NCBI GenBank assembly: GCA_029449235.1 | Contig: JANATG010000001.1 | Span: 4,712,001-4,776,000, forward strand | Length of the DNA: 64,000 nt | Direction: 5' to 3' | Origin: Linnemannia schmuckeri | Lineage: Eukaryota > Mortierellomycota > Mortierellomycetes > Mortierellales > Mortierellaceae | The notes under the pieces: generated by a model | What the model was told of the DNA's origin: nothing | The model's input: the letters and a program-made list of their open reading frames with translations, nothing else | Databases searched by the model: none | Program-made: the position numbers and the translations under genes | Part shown: piece by piece, positions 11,016 to 24,817 of the stretch | How the letters are laid out: each line of letters starts with the position of its first letter | Numbering within the stretch: the stretch's first letter is position 1

Positions 11016-12798
11016 TTACCAGACACGGTCCTCGGAGCCGAAGTAGTCAGGCGAGTCACTGTCATCGCCACAACGAGCACCACCCTGGATGAGCTTGGTC
11101 TTGACAGTGGCATGACTGGGGTTGCGGAGGTAGCGAACATTGGGCTTGGAGCTGAAATCCTTGTTGCCAGTCTCCTCTCCCTCGGAAGGAATACCTTTCA
11201 AGGTAGAAACTTGAGCCGAGGGGTAGAGACCAAGGGCCCCAAAGTCCATCTCGGAGGCATCGACCGAGTAGCGACGCATGGATTTGAGCATACGACGGCG
11301 GTTGGCATTCTGCTCAAGACGGCTGGCGGGTCCATCTTTCTGGTTCTGACTGTTGAGCATGTCGGAGAGGAGGGATCGTCGAGAGGTAGGAAGGGTTGGG
11401 TTCAACTGTAGGTAGGGATGAAGAGAAAAAGAAGGGGAGAAGAAAGAAGGAGTGCGAAAAAAGGAGAAAGAAGAAAAAGGAAAGAAAGGAGAAGGACAAA
11501 AAAGGGATGTGGTTTAGTACAAAGCGTGCTTTTTTTATGCTTCCATCCAAGCATGCAGCAATGCGCAATGATGAGGAGGACCATGCATCATGCAAAAAAA
11601 AAAAAAAAAAAAAAATCGAAGGGTATGTGCGTGTTGTGCGTAGGTGTGGGTGATAGAACCGTGTGCCCGCGCACGTTATCTTTGTTAACAGTCTGCCTGG
11701 CCTGCCCTAGTCTGCCCTGGCCTGCACTGTTCTGGCCTGCCCGTGCATAATGTCGATACCTGTTGCGTAGCAAAAGGGATAGCGAACTGACGATCATGGA
11801 CGTCTGTGAGGACGTGTAGGGAAGAAAGTGTGCCGAGCATGATCGAAGGATTGGAGAGATGTGAAGATGTGGACTTGTCTTGGCAAGATGGAGCAAGTCC
11901 AGTTGAGGAAAGAACAACGAGCTGAGTCATAGTATTGTCTTTACCTTGAGCTTGCCACCGAGGGTACTGGTAGAAACGCTGACAATACCATCGGCATTGT
12001 CGCCTCCAGCAGGAACAGCACCGGCATTAGAGAGGGACCGCTGGAGCTGGGTCATGGAGATAGTACCATCGCTCTTGCGGGGGATGTGGCGCATGTGAAT
12101 GGGCGAAGAAGAGCCAGCACCGGTCGCGATGGCAGCCGTCGCACCACCCTCCTCGGAGACCTCGACAATGTCATAGTAGCGACCACTACCGGGAGCGGCT
12201 TGGTAGGAAGAGTTTTCGTAATGTTCGTGATGGGAAGCAACAGCAAGGCAGCTGTGGGACCGGCGGTGGTAGGCGGCCGATCTGAAGGTTTGTACAGTCA
12301 TTCGATATTAATTGCATTCGGATCATTAGTGATGGAGTTGGAGGGCAATTGATGGTATGAGGATTGTCCGGGAGAGGGAGAGGGAGAAGAAAAGAAAAGA
12401 AGAGAAGGAAGAAGGACGAAAGAGGGCAAAATCCGAGGCATGAAGTATATATAGAAATTATTGGAAAGAAAGGAGGGAGTTGAGAGGGTTGAGAGAGAGG
12501 GACAGAAGGAAAGATCAAGAGAAAAGAAGGAGAACGAAGAAGGGAACAAAAAGGAGGTTAGTATCTTAAATGCATCGACGATTGAATGGATTTAGGCGCG
12601 AACTGGTCAAGGGGGTGTATCAAGAACAAGAGAAGGAATAAAAGCATTGGTCAAGCATAGACCAAGCAAACAATGTTGGGGCTGAGCACCTCGGTAGCAG
12701 AAAGTGAGAGAGGGACTGGACTCAAATACATACCCTTGGCGCATCTCGTGGCTGAGGCGGCCGAATTGGTGATCACCTTGGGCAGTGTTGACAAGCAT
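11016..12798 (-). CDS. Unrecognised three-exon Ser-rich protein
   Basis: On the minus strand, exons 12798-12734, 12281-11945 and 11405-11016 splice with matching phases (2 then 0) through GT-AG introns of 452 and 539 nt, giving 263 residues. The introns are long for this window and are pyrimidine-rich in the sense direction. I do not recognise the family. Visible features are a His/Tyr-rich N-terminus, a segment GRYYDIVEVSEEGG, a phospho-site-like stretch HIPRKSDGTISMTQLQRSLS, a basic RLEQNANRRRMLKSMRRYS segment that may be a short helix or nuclear signal, and a polar, acidic C-terminus ending DSPDYFGSEDRVW. There is no signal peptide or membrane segment. Basic-Ser clusters (RRYS, RRSLL, QRSLS) suggest a phosphorylated regulatory or scaffold protein, which is inference. 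The start is the only ATG in frame with exon 1. Confidence 0.62.
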
Positions 12799-15700
12799 GT
12801 TGGTTACGGAGTGGAGGGTTAAAAGGTAAAAGGGTCGAGAGCGATAAAGGAGATAAAAGGTTGCTGTTGTTGTTGTAGAGTAAAGGGCAGGAATAGGATT
12901 GACGTAACAGATGTAATGAATAAAAGAAGGTAATTGGGAAAGAAGAGGATTTGTAAAGAAGAGGATGTCTAAAGAGGGTACAGTATGTAACTAATGCGTA
13001 GGCTTGCGTCTATGCCTGCGCTTGCTGCCGTGTGGGCGTGAGGGTGATATCTCTTGACAATAGCGTGGAGTGTGTTGTTAACACATATGATATTTTTTAA
13101 GAGGAATGGGTTGGGAGGTTGCTAGTAGGGAGGAACTATCGGCGAATTGTGTGTGATTGAGGAATGGAATGCGACGAATATCTGAGAAGACAAAGCAAAT
13201 ACAGCCAATGAAGGAGGAGGAGGAAGAAGAGATGAAGAAGGTTGGAGGTAGAACAGAGAGAGAGATAGAAGCGCACCAATAGCTAAGAAGTCAAGAAGGT
13301 TGGAGAGATATGGAGAAGAAGGGAAAAAAGAAAAAATGCGGACCGACGATCGAGTATTTATGTGTTTTTTTTAAAAAGGGTCGCATATATATTCGAGATT
13401 GTTGTTGGTGTTTGTGAGCTAGAACCGAGGGAAGAGAGAAAGGACTTCGGCTTCAAGGGGCTGACATTGCAGCAGCCAGTCAGTGTACTTACGTTGTTTG
13501 TGTTGTTCGTGCGTTTATATGTTTATGTGTCTATGTGTTCATGTGGAAGAGACAAAAGAGGGGACTGAGGCTGGGGGTGAATACTCAAGAAAGAGCGCCA
13601 AAGGAAGGAACAAAAGAGTGGGTTTGGATCACCATTCAATTTTACCCCATTGAACAAGACAAAAAAACAAAAACAAACAAAACAAACAGGGGGAAGAGCT
13701 GAGTTTGTAGGACAAAGGGAACCACGACAATTGAAGGAATAAAATAGAATAGAGTACGGAACAAAACGGTCAAAAAGGTAGCCAGCTCGACGTGTTTTTA
13801 GTCCAGGTTGGAATAGTACACACACAAACAAACAAGAAAAATAAGGGGTGAACAGACAAAACAAGCTACACGAAGAATGCCTGTCAAACAGGAAAGAAAC
13901 AGAGCGCAGGGTGAAGTGCGTCCAACGTCTGAGGAGCATTGCATCGCATTGCATCGGATACCCTTCTCTTCCTTTCTCTCTGTCACACTTTCGTTTTGCC
14001 TGTCTTCCAAATATACCCTATTTACGGACGCTTTAGTACACATAGCGCAAACGGAATAGATCAAATATGATTATGAGCGAAGGTAAGAGAGCGAGAGAGG
14101 GATGGATAAGAAAAGGAGACAAGGAGAGCAGCTACTGCTCCAGATCTGATCCTTCCTTCTGTACATTGAAAGAGACTGAGATGGAAAAAAAGAGGGAGTG
14201 AATGATGAACACACGAGGAACGATCCTTCGCTGCCCCCTTTGTTCCCTCTTTTTTCGGAAGTGTGGATGCAAGCGTGGGGTTACATGCACAAGGCAACGC
14301 ACTCGAGTGATAGACAAAGCAGACGAGCAAGCGAGCAAGCAAGGGAAGGGTGAACGCCTTGTAATCGCACAATAGAAAAAAATGTAAGTTTGCGTCCATT
14401 GGTCCATCCACCCATTCATTTTAGGTACCCAGGAGGGTCCCGCATGCATCATTTTGCCCAAACGCCTGTTCTGTGACTTTTCCTCCCTGTGTCTTTTTGC
14501 TTTATATTCTTTTAGAGTAAGTTATCAACTGTCAATGGGCTAATGGAACAGACGAAGTGGATAGATAGACACGAGTGCGGGGTTAGCGGAAGAAAGCTAT
14601 GGGACGCAACAGAGTGAAGATAAAAAAGGAGGCGAGGGAACATGGATATGTTGCTGAAGCCGAGACACAGAGAGGGGATAGGAGAAATTCGTTTCAATTG
14701 AAACGCAAGGGGGCAAATCAGTTTTGAGCACAAAAATAAGAGGACAACACCCGATGAAGTGGACAGGTCAAATACATAGAGAGAAGAAAGAAAAAATGAA
14801 AGGAGGGAAATACTGAGAAGGGTCCATGATCACAAAATATCTCCTTCCCTCCTCCTCTCTCGCTTGCTCTCTTGCTCTGTTTTGGTAAGTAAAACGACAT
14901 ACAGATAGGATGGGATGGTAGGACAAAATCACACATACTTACATACATCGTTTTCCTGTTCTCCTCTCATGCAGATGCACACAGGACCCTCGCTTTTCCT
15001 TCTTTTTTTCCCGCCCAAGTTCGAGAGAGGCAAAGAATGGGCGCCAGACGAGCCCCGATGCGGTCGCCTTGGCAAGTGGGGAGGGAGAAGAGAAGGGAGC
15101 GGTGACCCGGGTAAGGATCGTTTGCATTCTCATCTTGATAGGACCATGACACTGAGAATGATGATTGGAGAAGGGGGGCAAACTACACCGAAAATGAACA
15201 GCACGCAAGCATATTCAACGCAACCTCATCCTTTGCGCTTTCTTGTTCGTCTCACCCTCAACGCGTTGAAGTAGTAACTATTGACTATGTGACATCAGGA
15301 TATCGATGACTCTTGTAAATGATTAAGAAAAGTAGCAAGGGGATCCTGGTTACGCGATGGCGACCTCGCGTTGCATATAGAGCTGACCCTTTTTGTTGGC
15401 CATTCTGAATGATGGCAACGCTCCAGAACTAGAATCATTTTCTGCCAACACTCTCATTATCACTAATCATTTCCGATGGTGTGTTGTTTCATGTGTGTCA
15501 ATTTCAGTCAGCGATGGTGCCAGTCGCAGTGTCAGTCTCTGTCAGGGACCGAATAAAAACAAGAGAGAAGGCATGGGCCATGGCACTTTGCATTGATATT
15601 ATTCTTTTTTTTATGTCATGCGTTGAACATCTGCAGGAAGTGCAAGAAGCAAGGCATACTTCGTGCATTCTAAGTAGCGAGTACAACAACATCCATTATT

Positions 15701-18682
15701 ATTGCATTATACACTGCTTCTTCCTGTCCTTCTGTATGTGAGCAAAGCCGTTGGAGATGCACACACAAGGATCACAGCAGGAAAAAAGACAAAAAGAAGG
15801 AAGGCTCCATTGTTGTTTACTCTTCTCTCCCTCGGATCATTCGGACCTTTAGGAATAAAAAAATGGATGATGTAACCAAATGTCTACTGTCTCCTCCCTT
15901 CTCTGTTTCTAATCGCCTGCATTTTGCTGTACCATCAGATAGTACGTTGTACAAAGGAAGGCGGCGTTGATTGGGAGCCGTTCGCGATATCGCTTCTTGT
16001 CTGTCCAGATGCCAACTCTCTCTTTCTCTCCCTCGCACACACTCACGCCAACGAAAATCTCTCCTGAATCGTTTCATCGTTCTCGAGCGTTCTATTTTCA
16101 ACTGACGGCCCATTAACAGTGCCTCAACAGTGATTGAAAAAAGGTTAGCCTTTTTCTCCTTGATCCAAAAAGCGTTTCCTCGCATCCCTACCCTTGCGCG
16201 CGCGGAATAAAAAAAGAAAAGGACAAAGGTAACCTATAGCCGATATATCAGGTGAAATAGGAGATGGGCACTCGCCTGGTTCCTTATACATCTGAATCTG
16301 AATATGAATGGGTGCTCCTCCGATGCTCCTCCGATACCTCTGGTGATACCAACCCTCTTTACCGATATTATCACCCATCCGCGGTTACTTGGTGTAAAAC
16401 AGACTGGCGCATCCGCTTTGGTGCACTTTCTAGATCTTCTGTATTTAGCCTTGTTATCTTGTCCTGGTGTTCCCTACTGGTGTTTCTTCTCTATGATGAA
16501 GAACAAAATGCAGGCCGGCTATTGACACATAGAAAGGTGTAGAATGACCGACATACTTTGTCGGTGTTGCGATTAAATTATGCGACGGCATTAACTTTGT
16601 TTTTGTCGCGTTGCATGATGCGCCTCTTAAATTCAGCAGCAGTAAACACTAAACGACCAGGGAGTGTTGCTAATGCACCTAATGCACAATATCGAAGTCC
16701 AACGGTCGTTCTCGCCCTTCCAGTCGCCTGCAGCCAGTGAGTCCTGCCACAGGGCCACCGTAATTGTTTTGATACTCACTAGGACGAAACATGGAGTCCA
16801 AAATCCACGTCTCCATGTCATGCAAAGGTTTTAGACCTCTCCGGTCCATTGACCGCAGTGAACTAAAAGAATGAGATAGCCTCACCTCAAGCCGGAAGGA
16901 ATAATAAACTGAAAGGGTAGTTTAGTTTCTCTTTTGGACCGTTGACAAAAACTCACTGCAGCGGTGCAGTTAATGATGTTGTCAAATTGAAAGGCCCTGG
17001 ACCTTTTTTTTTGTTGTGTTGCATTGTATCTCTGTCAATCCTCTCGATGACAGATAAACATATCGCTCTACTGTTCATTCTGGCCATTCTCGTTGTCCAA
17101 AATTGATTATGCAAGGATGAACAGGGATGCTTTTGTGGGTCTTGCCAGAGTTACACGGCATTATGCAACCTTGATACACTTCAATTGTACAAAAACTTGC
17201 ATTACGAGAGATAGGGTTGAGGGGTCGAAGCGCTTTGTTTGTATGTTTGGACAATATAAACATCCCCACTGCCCAGAGTAGGTGGCCTTGCATCCGTCAT
17301 TTCGCCAGGTTAGTCATTCGTCCCTTTTTTAACCTACCGTTTGTGTTTTTCCCGTCTCTGGTCTAGGTACTGTAAGTGTCCTTGGTTGCTGATGTCAATG
17401 CAGCCCTGCACGGCGTCTCCCCCTTCCTTCCATTTTCTCTAGCCTTTTCTCTTTTTTTGTCTTTTGACGCCAGGCAAACGACAACGATGCAGGTTTATAG
17501 ATGATACATGATCTCACCGGACTTTGGTGTTCTTTCTAACGTACATTTCAGTCACTAAAAATAGAGAGATCAACGTTGCGGGCGTCTGGAACCGATCTTT
17601 GTTCCCGCAGGTTGTGTTTACACCCCCAGCTGAGAGTTTAGGAAAGGGGACACAAAGATATTTCTTTTAAGCCCCGTTCTCGGCAAATTGTATGTCTTTT
17701 TAGTTTTGAGAGTGAGAGCTGGAAATCAAAAGACACGAATATAGGACAAGGAGCTTTTTATGAAACAAAGGACAAGGGCCTGATGTACTGTTTGAATCCG
17801 TGGAGATGCCATTTTTCTATTTCTCCGCCTTTCACTCTGCCCATTAAAACTCGCACTGATACCTGGAGACTGACGAAGGAAAGGCATGAAGCCGTTGGAA
17901 AGCACATTTGTACTCTGAGTTGGCAGAGCAAAACTCTTTCAACGTCTTTTTTCGTATTCCTCCATTGAAACACTGTTGTAAGAAGAGCAAAGAGAGCTTG
18001 TTGAGGTCGAGCGTCGTCCGCACAAGCCCTCCTTGTTTCGGCTATGGATAAGAAAGAAGAAAAGAAAGGCGAGAAGAAGGGGTATGGCGACCCAGGCCCG
18101 ATTTCCTGATACCATCTCTATCTCTTTCCCGGTCGATCGGTAAATTCTGTGGGGTATGAGTGCGAGCAGCATGAGACACGCGATTTGACCTTCACGTCGT
18201 CGTCGCGTCGCGAGTAGATATGTTTTTCCATTGCCGCATGATCCAGGTACTAAGTCAAGTTTTCAAGTTTTTCTACTGCCAGAAGATTGACACAGCAGAA
18301 TGCACAAGAGACATGTGTCTGCCTCACTTGCCGATGGTTCGATCCTGTGATGTGACATTTTTTTTTGTTTTCTACATTTCTAATATCCCGTTATACTTAT
18401 GACTATCCTGGCATGTGCATCCACACGGACTTTTTTTATATGTATCCCTTGTCCTCAGTCAACTAGTCAACTGACCTTTCTCACACTCTCTCCCTTTTTC
18501 TAACCAACACCCACCATGGCCCTCCCCCTTGTAGAATTAACACCACAGCGCCATCTTACTTCCAGCCCTTTTTCTCTTTCTCTCTCCAGTCTCCATAAAG
18601 CATTTTCACACTCGCGCTCACACCCATCAGACTACGACTCATCATCAACAACAAACAATAAACAACAAACAACAAGCGGACC
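12799..18682. other. 5.9-kb region without a supportable gene
   Basis: Open frames here are short, low-complexity and lack recognisable domains. From 12800 to about 15000 the plus strand is purine-rich, consistent with promoter or leader of the minus-strand gene. The part 15300-18500 is mixed composition. One place, 16633-16885 on the minus strand, shows two short frames joined by a consistent GTGAGT...CAG intron (16779-16728), but the product (about 66 residues) is unrecognised. I found no tRNA, snRNA or rRNA by eye. A long intergenic ncRNA cannot be excluded. Confidence 0.35.
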
Positions 18683-21600
18683 ATGGATCTCGCTCTCTCC
18701 ATCTTCCAGCAAAAGCAGGTCCAGGCTCCCCCGCCTTGTCCCAAGCCTGCACCGACCACTACCTCCAACCACTTTCTCTCGCTGCTCTTCTTCCACGACT
18801 CCACCTCGATCGCCACTGTCAGCCTCGTCAACCAGGAGCAGCTCAAGTCGTTTCAGTTCCTCAGGAAAACATTCGAGGCTACCCTTGCTACCATGCTGAG
18901 GGAACGCAATCGTCATCAGCTTGTCATTCTCTGCCCTACCCAGCAGTCCCTTATCGGCCTCAATACCATCTCTGGCCTAGAATGGGAGTGGGGAGGAATC
19001 GACGAAGAGTTCATAAGTATGCACACCTATACATATACGCTCTTGATGCACTCAGTACCAAGGAGCTTGGCATCAGACATTATGGTATCTCCTGCTGCTT
19101 TCTTAGAACAACAATGCGACTGCTAACCTTTTTGTTCCTGCTGGCTCTTGTGTGTAGTGAGCCATATTGTACGCATTGCAGAGAGAGACCATCCGGTAGC
19201 AAAGGGCCTGTCTGTGACGACGCTGAACGGACGATCCTTGATCTTGACGGACACCACAGGTATCAAATCAGTACAAAATAGAGAAGTACAAATATGTTAC
19301 TGATGGACTTAAGTAAACCTGGGTATTAATCCAGTCTCACCTCCTGTAACGCTAATTAGTAACGACGGCAAAAGGATTCAAACTCCTTCGACAGGCGCGA
19401 CTCGTCTCGGAAAAGATATTTTACGACAACGAGGGGCGAGGCTGGATTGTTCAGTTCATCGATCGACCGCTGGTGGGACTATTGCAGGAAGGTCAAGGCC
19501 CAAGCTCAGCTTCAGAATCACCGGTGTCCAATCGGAGCGGCATCCAACGACCCATCAACTCCCCACCCATCGATAAACTGCAGGCAACCGACAGGCAGGA
19601 AAGCACCAGAGCCAGCCGTAGAAATAGACAGCGGCTAGGACACTTTCACACCGCAGTAGCATATCGAGAGACACGACGGAAAAACAGAGCTCGGCCCTTG
19701 CTCACGCTACAACTCGCATTGCAGCGGTTCCCTGGAGTCTTTCAAAACTTGGAGAAGCTCATCATGGACTTTAACGATGCAATTATGGCAAAGGGCAGTC
19801 TGGAAGAGATTCGGTCATCAGTCGATCGTTTACTTGCTGACAGTGTCGATGTACGTCTGGTCACCTTTTTTCAAGCCTACAGTGAGACATGCCTTGCAAT
19901 AGACGATATTGATTACTAATTCATCCTCTTCTGTGTAATCTTCTCTAAGTTGTTGAACCAGGTGGATTCTAAAGTTCTCTCAGCATTATTGGACGAATAC
20001 GGAGTGACTGTCGACATTCTTGACCAGCTTCTGGAGAACCACATCATGAACTCGACATACGACATTGTCTTTTTCAAGATCACCTCGCACTTGAAGCATC
20101 AGGACTGGGAACTGGCAGAGGCCATACGGGAACTCCGGGTGCGTACCACTTCTTGTTGACCTTACCTTTGAGGATTGAGTTATTTTACAATGAATATTTT
20201 CTAATCCGATCAATGCCCTTTTCAGAATCTAGATCTTGGCCAAGTGGGCTTGCCGGATACGCCTCAGCACTTTCAGAGCATCGTGTCTGCGCTAAACGAG
20301 TTTCAATCCATTGGGGTCTTGCGCACGCCCGAGGAAAAATTGGCATGTCTGGTCCAAACCATCCGTGTCACCAGCTCCTTGTCTGGCGGAGCAGACGATC
20401 TCATCCCTATACTGCTCCTTACTGTACTTCGGTCAGGAATCAGCAACCTTGCGTCCAATCTCTACTACATGAAAAACTTTGTCCTTTTTGGAGACGCCAG
20501 TCGAGGCGAGTATGGATACTCCCTTTCGACTTTGGAGGCTGTCTCACGATACATTCTCGCACACGTCAAGCAGCTCTCACCACTGTCTGCCAGGAACCAG
20601 GAATACTGGGAAACAATCTGCCGGGGCGATATCGAGGGCATCAAGATCATTTACGCCCACACGTCAGACATATCCAACTTTCAACCAGTACGACCCACAC
20701 CCAGCAGACGGGTTTCGGCAGCTAGTTTGGAGAGCGGGAGCGATATATCCATTCACTCCACCTTTCACATCTCCCTTGTAACATCGCCTATGCAGAGTCG
20801 TGACGCTGAAGGCAACAATGGAATTCTTTTGGCCTGCAAGGCACAGCAAGTGGACATGCTTCGGTATTTGCTGCAGGAACAAGAGAGCTCGGTTGTTGTG
20901 GCCAATTATGAAGGCAAGACACCTCTGATGCTGGCAATCGAACTGGAGAACGTCGTATTGACTCGTGTTATCTTGAGTGCTTTGGCCCTACAAGACAAGA
21001 ATGCGGTCAATCGACAGGATGTCCTCGGGAATACCGGTATGCATATGGCTGCCGCCAAGGACAACTCCACGCTCTTGGCGGAGCTCTTGACAGTCGACTT
21101 GAATCTCGGCCTGCCCAACAACGACGGTGACACACCTCTCATCATTGCTTCAAAATTGAGTGAGAGGAGTGATCAGTATTGCAGCGCTGTGCGCCTTCTC
21201 TCGTCCAAGATGAAGTCAGAGGAACTGGATCGGCAGAACAACCGAGGAGACACTGCTATACATTTCATTACTGACACGACGCTCATCAATCACCTCGTTC
21301 AGTGCGGAGCAAACCCTGAGATCGAAAACTATGCTGGCTGGACACCGATGCTAAAATGGGCCTTGCACGATAATGCGGCTGTGGTCAAATGCTTGCTTGA
21401 GACGGGACGAGTCAGTGTCTTGATGGTGGATTCTCGAGGATATTCGCCGCTTCACATGGCCTGTCTTCGAGGAAATCTCGAGATGGTCCATATGCTGCAG
21501 GCGCATACTCCGATAGATCTACAGTCGGTCATTGACGGAAGCACGCCTCTTCAGTTGGCATGTCAGTCGAATTCGGCCTCTGTAGTCGAGTTCTTACTGC

Positions 21601-24060
21601 AGAGTGGCGCCAACCCAGAGCTCCGGGATTGGTCGAACGAGTCACCTGCCGATATGACGAGCGACAGCGCCATTTTGGATATGTTGGACAATGCCATGTT
21701 ATTCTGGGAGAGCAGGCAAGGAGACGGAACAGTTACCGTCAAGGCATCGACCGACACGATTCAGAAGGATGTCATATCAAGCAGTGAGAAGACTAGTTCA
21801 AAGACAGCGAGGAAGCGACTCATTCGTGTCGTTCGTGGAGCTGTCGAAAAGGACGGCAAGATTCGATATATTGTTAAAAGTGGCTCTGTAAGTCGCAGTA
21901 TACTTGACTTTTTCTTTTTTTGTTAATTTGATTGGTATTTTGTATATTTTTCTTCGTTACTAACACGGGTCCATTATCTATATACAGACCGCGGACAGAT
22001 CGACGATTGTTACCATGCCCAGATCTTTGGATGACTTTCGCTTTTTGCGGGAGAACTTGCTAGTAGAAGGCCCTGACGCCTGCATTCCGTCACTAGAAGG
22101 GTTCTTTTCGCCGTTTCTATTGTCACCCAGTCGTCCGTCCAAGACAGTGCTGGCTATCTCTGCTCGCAGGCTGGACATGTTCTTGAACTACCTGTCGGAT
22201 CATCCTGTTCTTGCGAACCATGAATTGGTCTGGGAGTTTATGCTCATGCCAGAACTACAGGTATAAGTCAACATCGTCCCAGCACAACTAGACTTGGCTT
22301 TTGTTGGCGCTTTTTGAGCAGTTACTGAAATTACGCTTTTTTTAATTCTCATAACAGCGAGAGGTTATTTCAGAGAGATCACAGTGCAAACAGGAAAACT
22401 CTATCGACAGTATCTTTGACAACTACCCACCTGTAGTTGAGAATCTGGAGCATGAGGAGACATACTTCAAGTTTTTGAACGAGGAGATTGTCAAACTCGA
22501 AAAAGCCGTTCATGACGTGTGGGTCTGCTCTCGAAAGTTGAATCGTAGCGCCCAAGGTATAACTTGTAGTTGTCGTTTATGGTTCTCTGGTATGCTTAAG
22601 CGAGGTCAGATGGCTACCTTCAGCGTAATTACAACCTTTTGACTTTTTCAATGTATTAGATGTGCCTCAGGAACTGGACCTTCTTTCGACTATGCTGGAC
22701 CGAGCGGATCAAATTAACTTTGACAACAAGGAAGAATATGTGCAAGCGCTGAAATCAATTGCAGCTACTCAAACTACAATGTACACTTCAGACATTGAGT
22801 CGCTGGGAAACCTCTTTGAAGGTAAGCATATTGCTTGTAACTTGTGCACTGACATATCACCGGCACTGAACAAACACTAACTAAACCTGAATCTGCGCTT
22901 TAGATTTCTCTTTTGTCATCGAGGGTACACTGAAGGCATTGCAGCATCCGCAGGAGATCATCAACTCTATACGGCAGCTACGAGCATCGGCAGTCAAGGC
23001 AGAGCAATCTATGCGACGGAGCGATATGTGGTGGTCGGGTCTGTCAACGATTGGAGAAGGAGCCATGACAGCATTCGGTGGAGCAGGGGCAGCATTGGGC
23101 GCGGTCAGTAGTGCGGCTACCTCCACGTTTGAAGCCGTCTCAGAAACAATTACATTTAGTAGTACTGGACATCATCAACACACACGATCAGCCTCAGAAG
23201 GTGTCGCCCGAAAGCGACCGTCGATCTATGAAAGAGGTCGAGCTCTCTCCCCTCAGCCTATATCAAGGATCGTTCGGACGCCGACCACCCCACCCTCGAG
23301 TCCTGCTAATGAGTCAACACTGGTGGTGAAGCTGCCACCACCGCCTTCACAGAGTAATAACACGGCCACCTTGACGCCAGTTCGACCTCGGTCCCGCCTG
23401 TTTCAGGACTTGAATTCAAGAAATCCGTCTACATCATCATCGCTGACATCCCCGTTTACCTCGATTGCAGCTGTTGCTTCAGCTGCTGTGGGTCAAGTGC
23501 CATTGGAAGATATTCAGGACAAGATTGGAAAGGCATCAAGTTTACTGAACAGCCTTCGCGGCTCGCTCTTTGAGGAACTTGCGCATCTACAGAGTCACCA
23601 TACTAAGGAACTGGAACGAGCGATGCGCGACTTTGGAGCACGACAGCTGCAGATTGAAAAGAGTCGGCTGCGTGATATGATGGAGATTCTTGACGACCTT
23701 CGCGTTGAAACGACAGCCAGCGGAACAACACCTGCGTCGGTATCTGGCTTGGAATCTCGGATGCTTGCAGGATCTTCAAGAGATGTGACACAGGGCCGGA
23801 ATAGTCGAGGGGTCAGTCGGCAGTCATCCTCAAATGCTTTAGGTCAAATTGCAGGTGGACTTTTACAGGACAGATCGTCAGGACTGTTTGGTGACAATGA
23901 ATACGACGAAAAGGCAGAGCCCCGGCTAATGCAGCAGTATCAAGCGAACAAGAATCTCCAAAGCAGTCGTTCTCAATCGGTTCATCCTGGCCACAGTAGT
24001 TCGAGCATAATCAGAAAAGATGATAACACCCTGAGCGAAAAGATGCCCTTTGACGGCTGA
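18683..24060 (+). CDS. VRL1: Vrl1/VARP-like VPS9-ankyrin-PX-BAR endosomal Rab GEF
   Basis: Nine exons (18683-19016, 19158-19259, 19360-19850, 19950-20138, 20226-21887, 21988-22260, 22358-22556, 22660-22821, 22904-24060) join in phase to 1522 residues. The VPS9 domain lies at about 265-460 and has the expected core: GGADDLIPIL (Asp 429/430) and NLASNLYYMKNF (Tyr 451/452). Ankyrin repeats follow at about 555-840 (motifs such as GKTPLMLAIE, GNTGMHMAA, GYSPLHMACLRGN, GSTPLQLACQ). A PX-like domain spans about 890-1020. A BAR-type helical region follows to about 1440, interrupted by a disordered insert. This order matches yeast Vrl1, the VPS9-domain GEF of the VINE sorting-nexin coat, and the VPS9-ANK core of animal VARP/ANKRD27. 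The expected role is activation of Rab5-type GTPases on endosomes and tubule coating. The PX lacks an obvious basic PPK loop, so phosphoinositide binding is uncertain. An AATAAA follows at 24090. Exon 4 could alternatively start at 19962. Confidence 0.88.
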
Positions 24061-24817
24061 TCCTTCCCCTTGTAGCTTTTTTTTTTGTAAATAAAAATAC
24101 AAAACAATTTCTTTGTTGGCTTTTTCATTAACAAGATGATTGGTCTTTAAAACTTGTGCTTGATCGATTTGATAATTGAGTTGGAAAACAGGGCATGGGT
24201 AGAGACAGAGGTAGTTTTTTAGAAAAGCTACCAAGAAGTCCACGATTCCTAGCCGCTTCGGACATCCGAGTAGCACAACCCATCGTTCACATCTTGACTC
24301 ACCTCGGAATCTGGACTACAGCATTTTGTTTGTTTCGATGTGAACAAGCAATTTATTAGGCCGCTTAAAAAAAAAAAAAGCCCAGGAGAGATGGTGATTA
24401 ATTTTGCTCTTTCTCTCCTTTTACCTCTCTTCTCCCTTTCTTCCCCCTTTCTTCTCCCTTTCTTCTCCCTCTTCTCCCTCTTTTCTCTCTTCTTCTCCCT
24501 GTTCATTTTCCTTTGGCTCCATCTTCTACACCCTTCTCTACATCCCTCTTTTCCTCCCTCTCTGCAATAGTTGATCTCCCGATCATAGCAGTTTAGATAA
24601 GTTATGTCTACAAAGAATATAACTGTTAATCTAAGTTAAGGCGTCGCCACCGCTGCCTAGCCACCTCTTTATTTTACAACAGCACTGAGAGTATGACCAT
24701 TTGACCCGAACGATTGGGCAGCACAAACGAAGTTCTAAGGCGTAATATAGTTTTCCTGCCAGGTTCGAGGCAGATGGCGGTGAATGGTGTAGGAAAGTGG
24801 AATAGAAAGTGTGGATA
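24061..24817 (+). other. VRL1 3' region and C/T microsatellite
   Basis: The first ~60 bases hold a T tract and the AATAAA (24090-24095) of the preceding gene. About 24410-24505 is a degenerate tandem of TTCTCCC-type units. From about 24600 to 24817 the sequence is unique in this window and may be a remnant of the element whose LTR follows. No gene is supported. Confidence 0.45.

Noticed and set aside
13523..13954. Minus-strand 143-codon frame, and similar long frames at 14061-14461
   Set aside because: Composition is Cys/Phe/Ser/Leu-rich from pyrimidine-rich DNA, there is no domain and no splice context; a chance frame.
18290..18365. tRNA-like B-box (GGTTCGATCC) near 18334
   Set aside because: No matching A-box, acceptor stem or anticodon arm could be folded around it, so I do not call a tRNA.
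18516..18899. 127-codon Ser/Pro frame overlapping the start of the Vrl1-like gene
   Set aside because: Another frame of the true first exon (ATG 18683), which continues through nine phase-consistent exons with VPS9, ankyrin and PX motifs.
24410..24505. CRISPR-like or protein-coding repeat in the TTCTCCC tract
   Set aside because: Irregular C/T microsatellite without spacers or conserved repeat length; simple sequence only.
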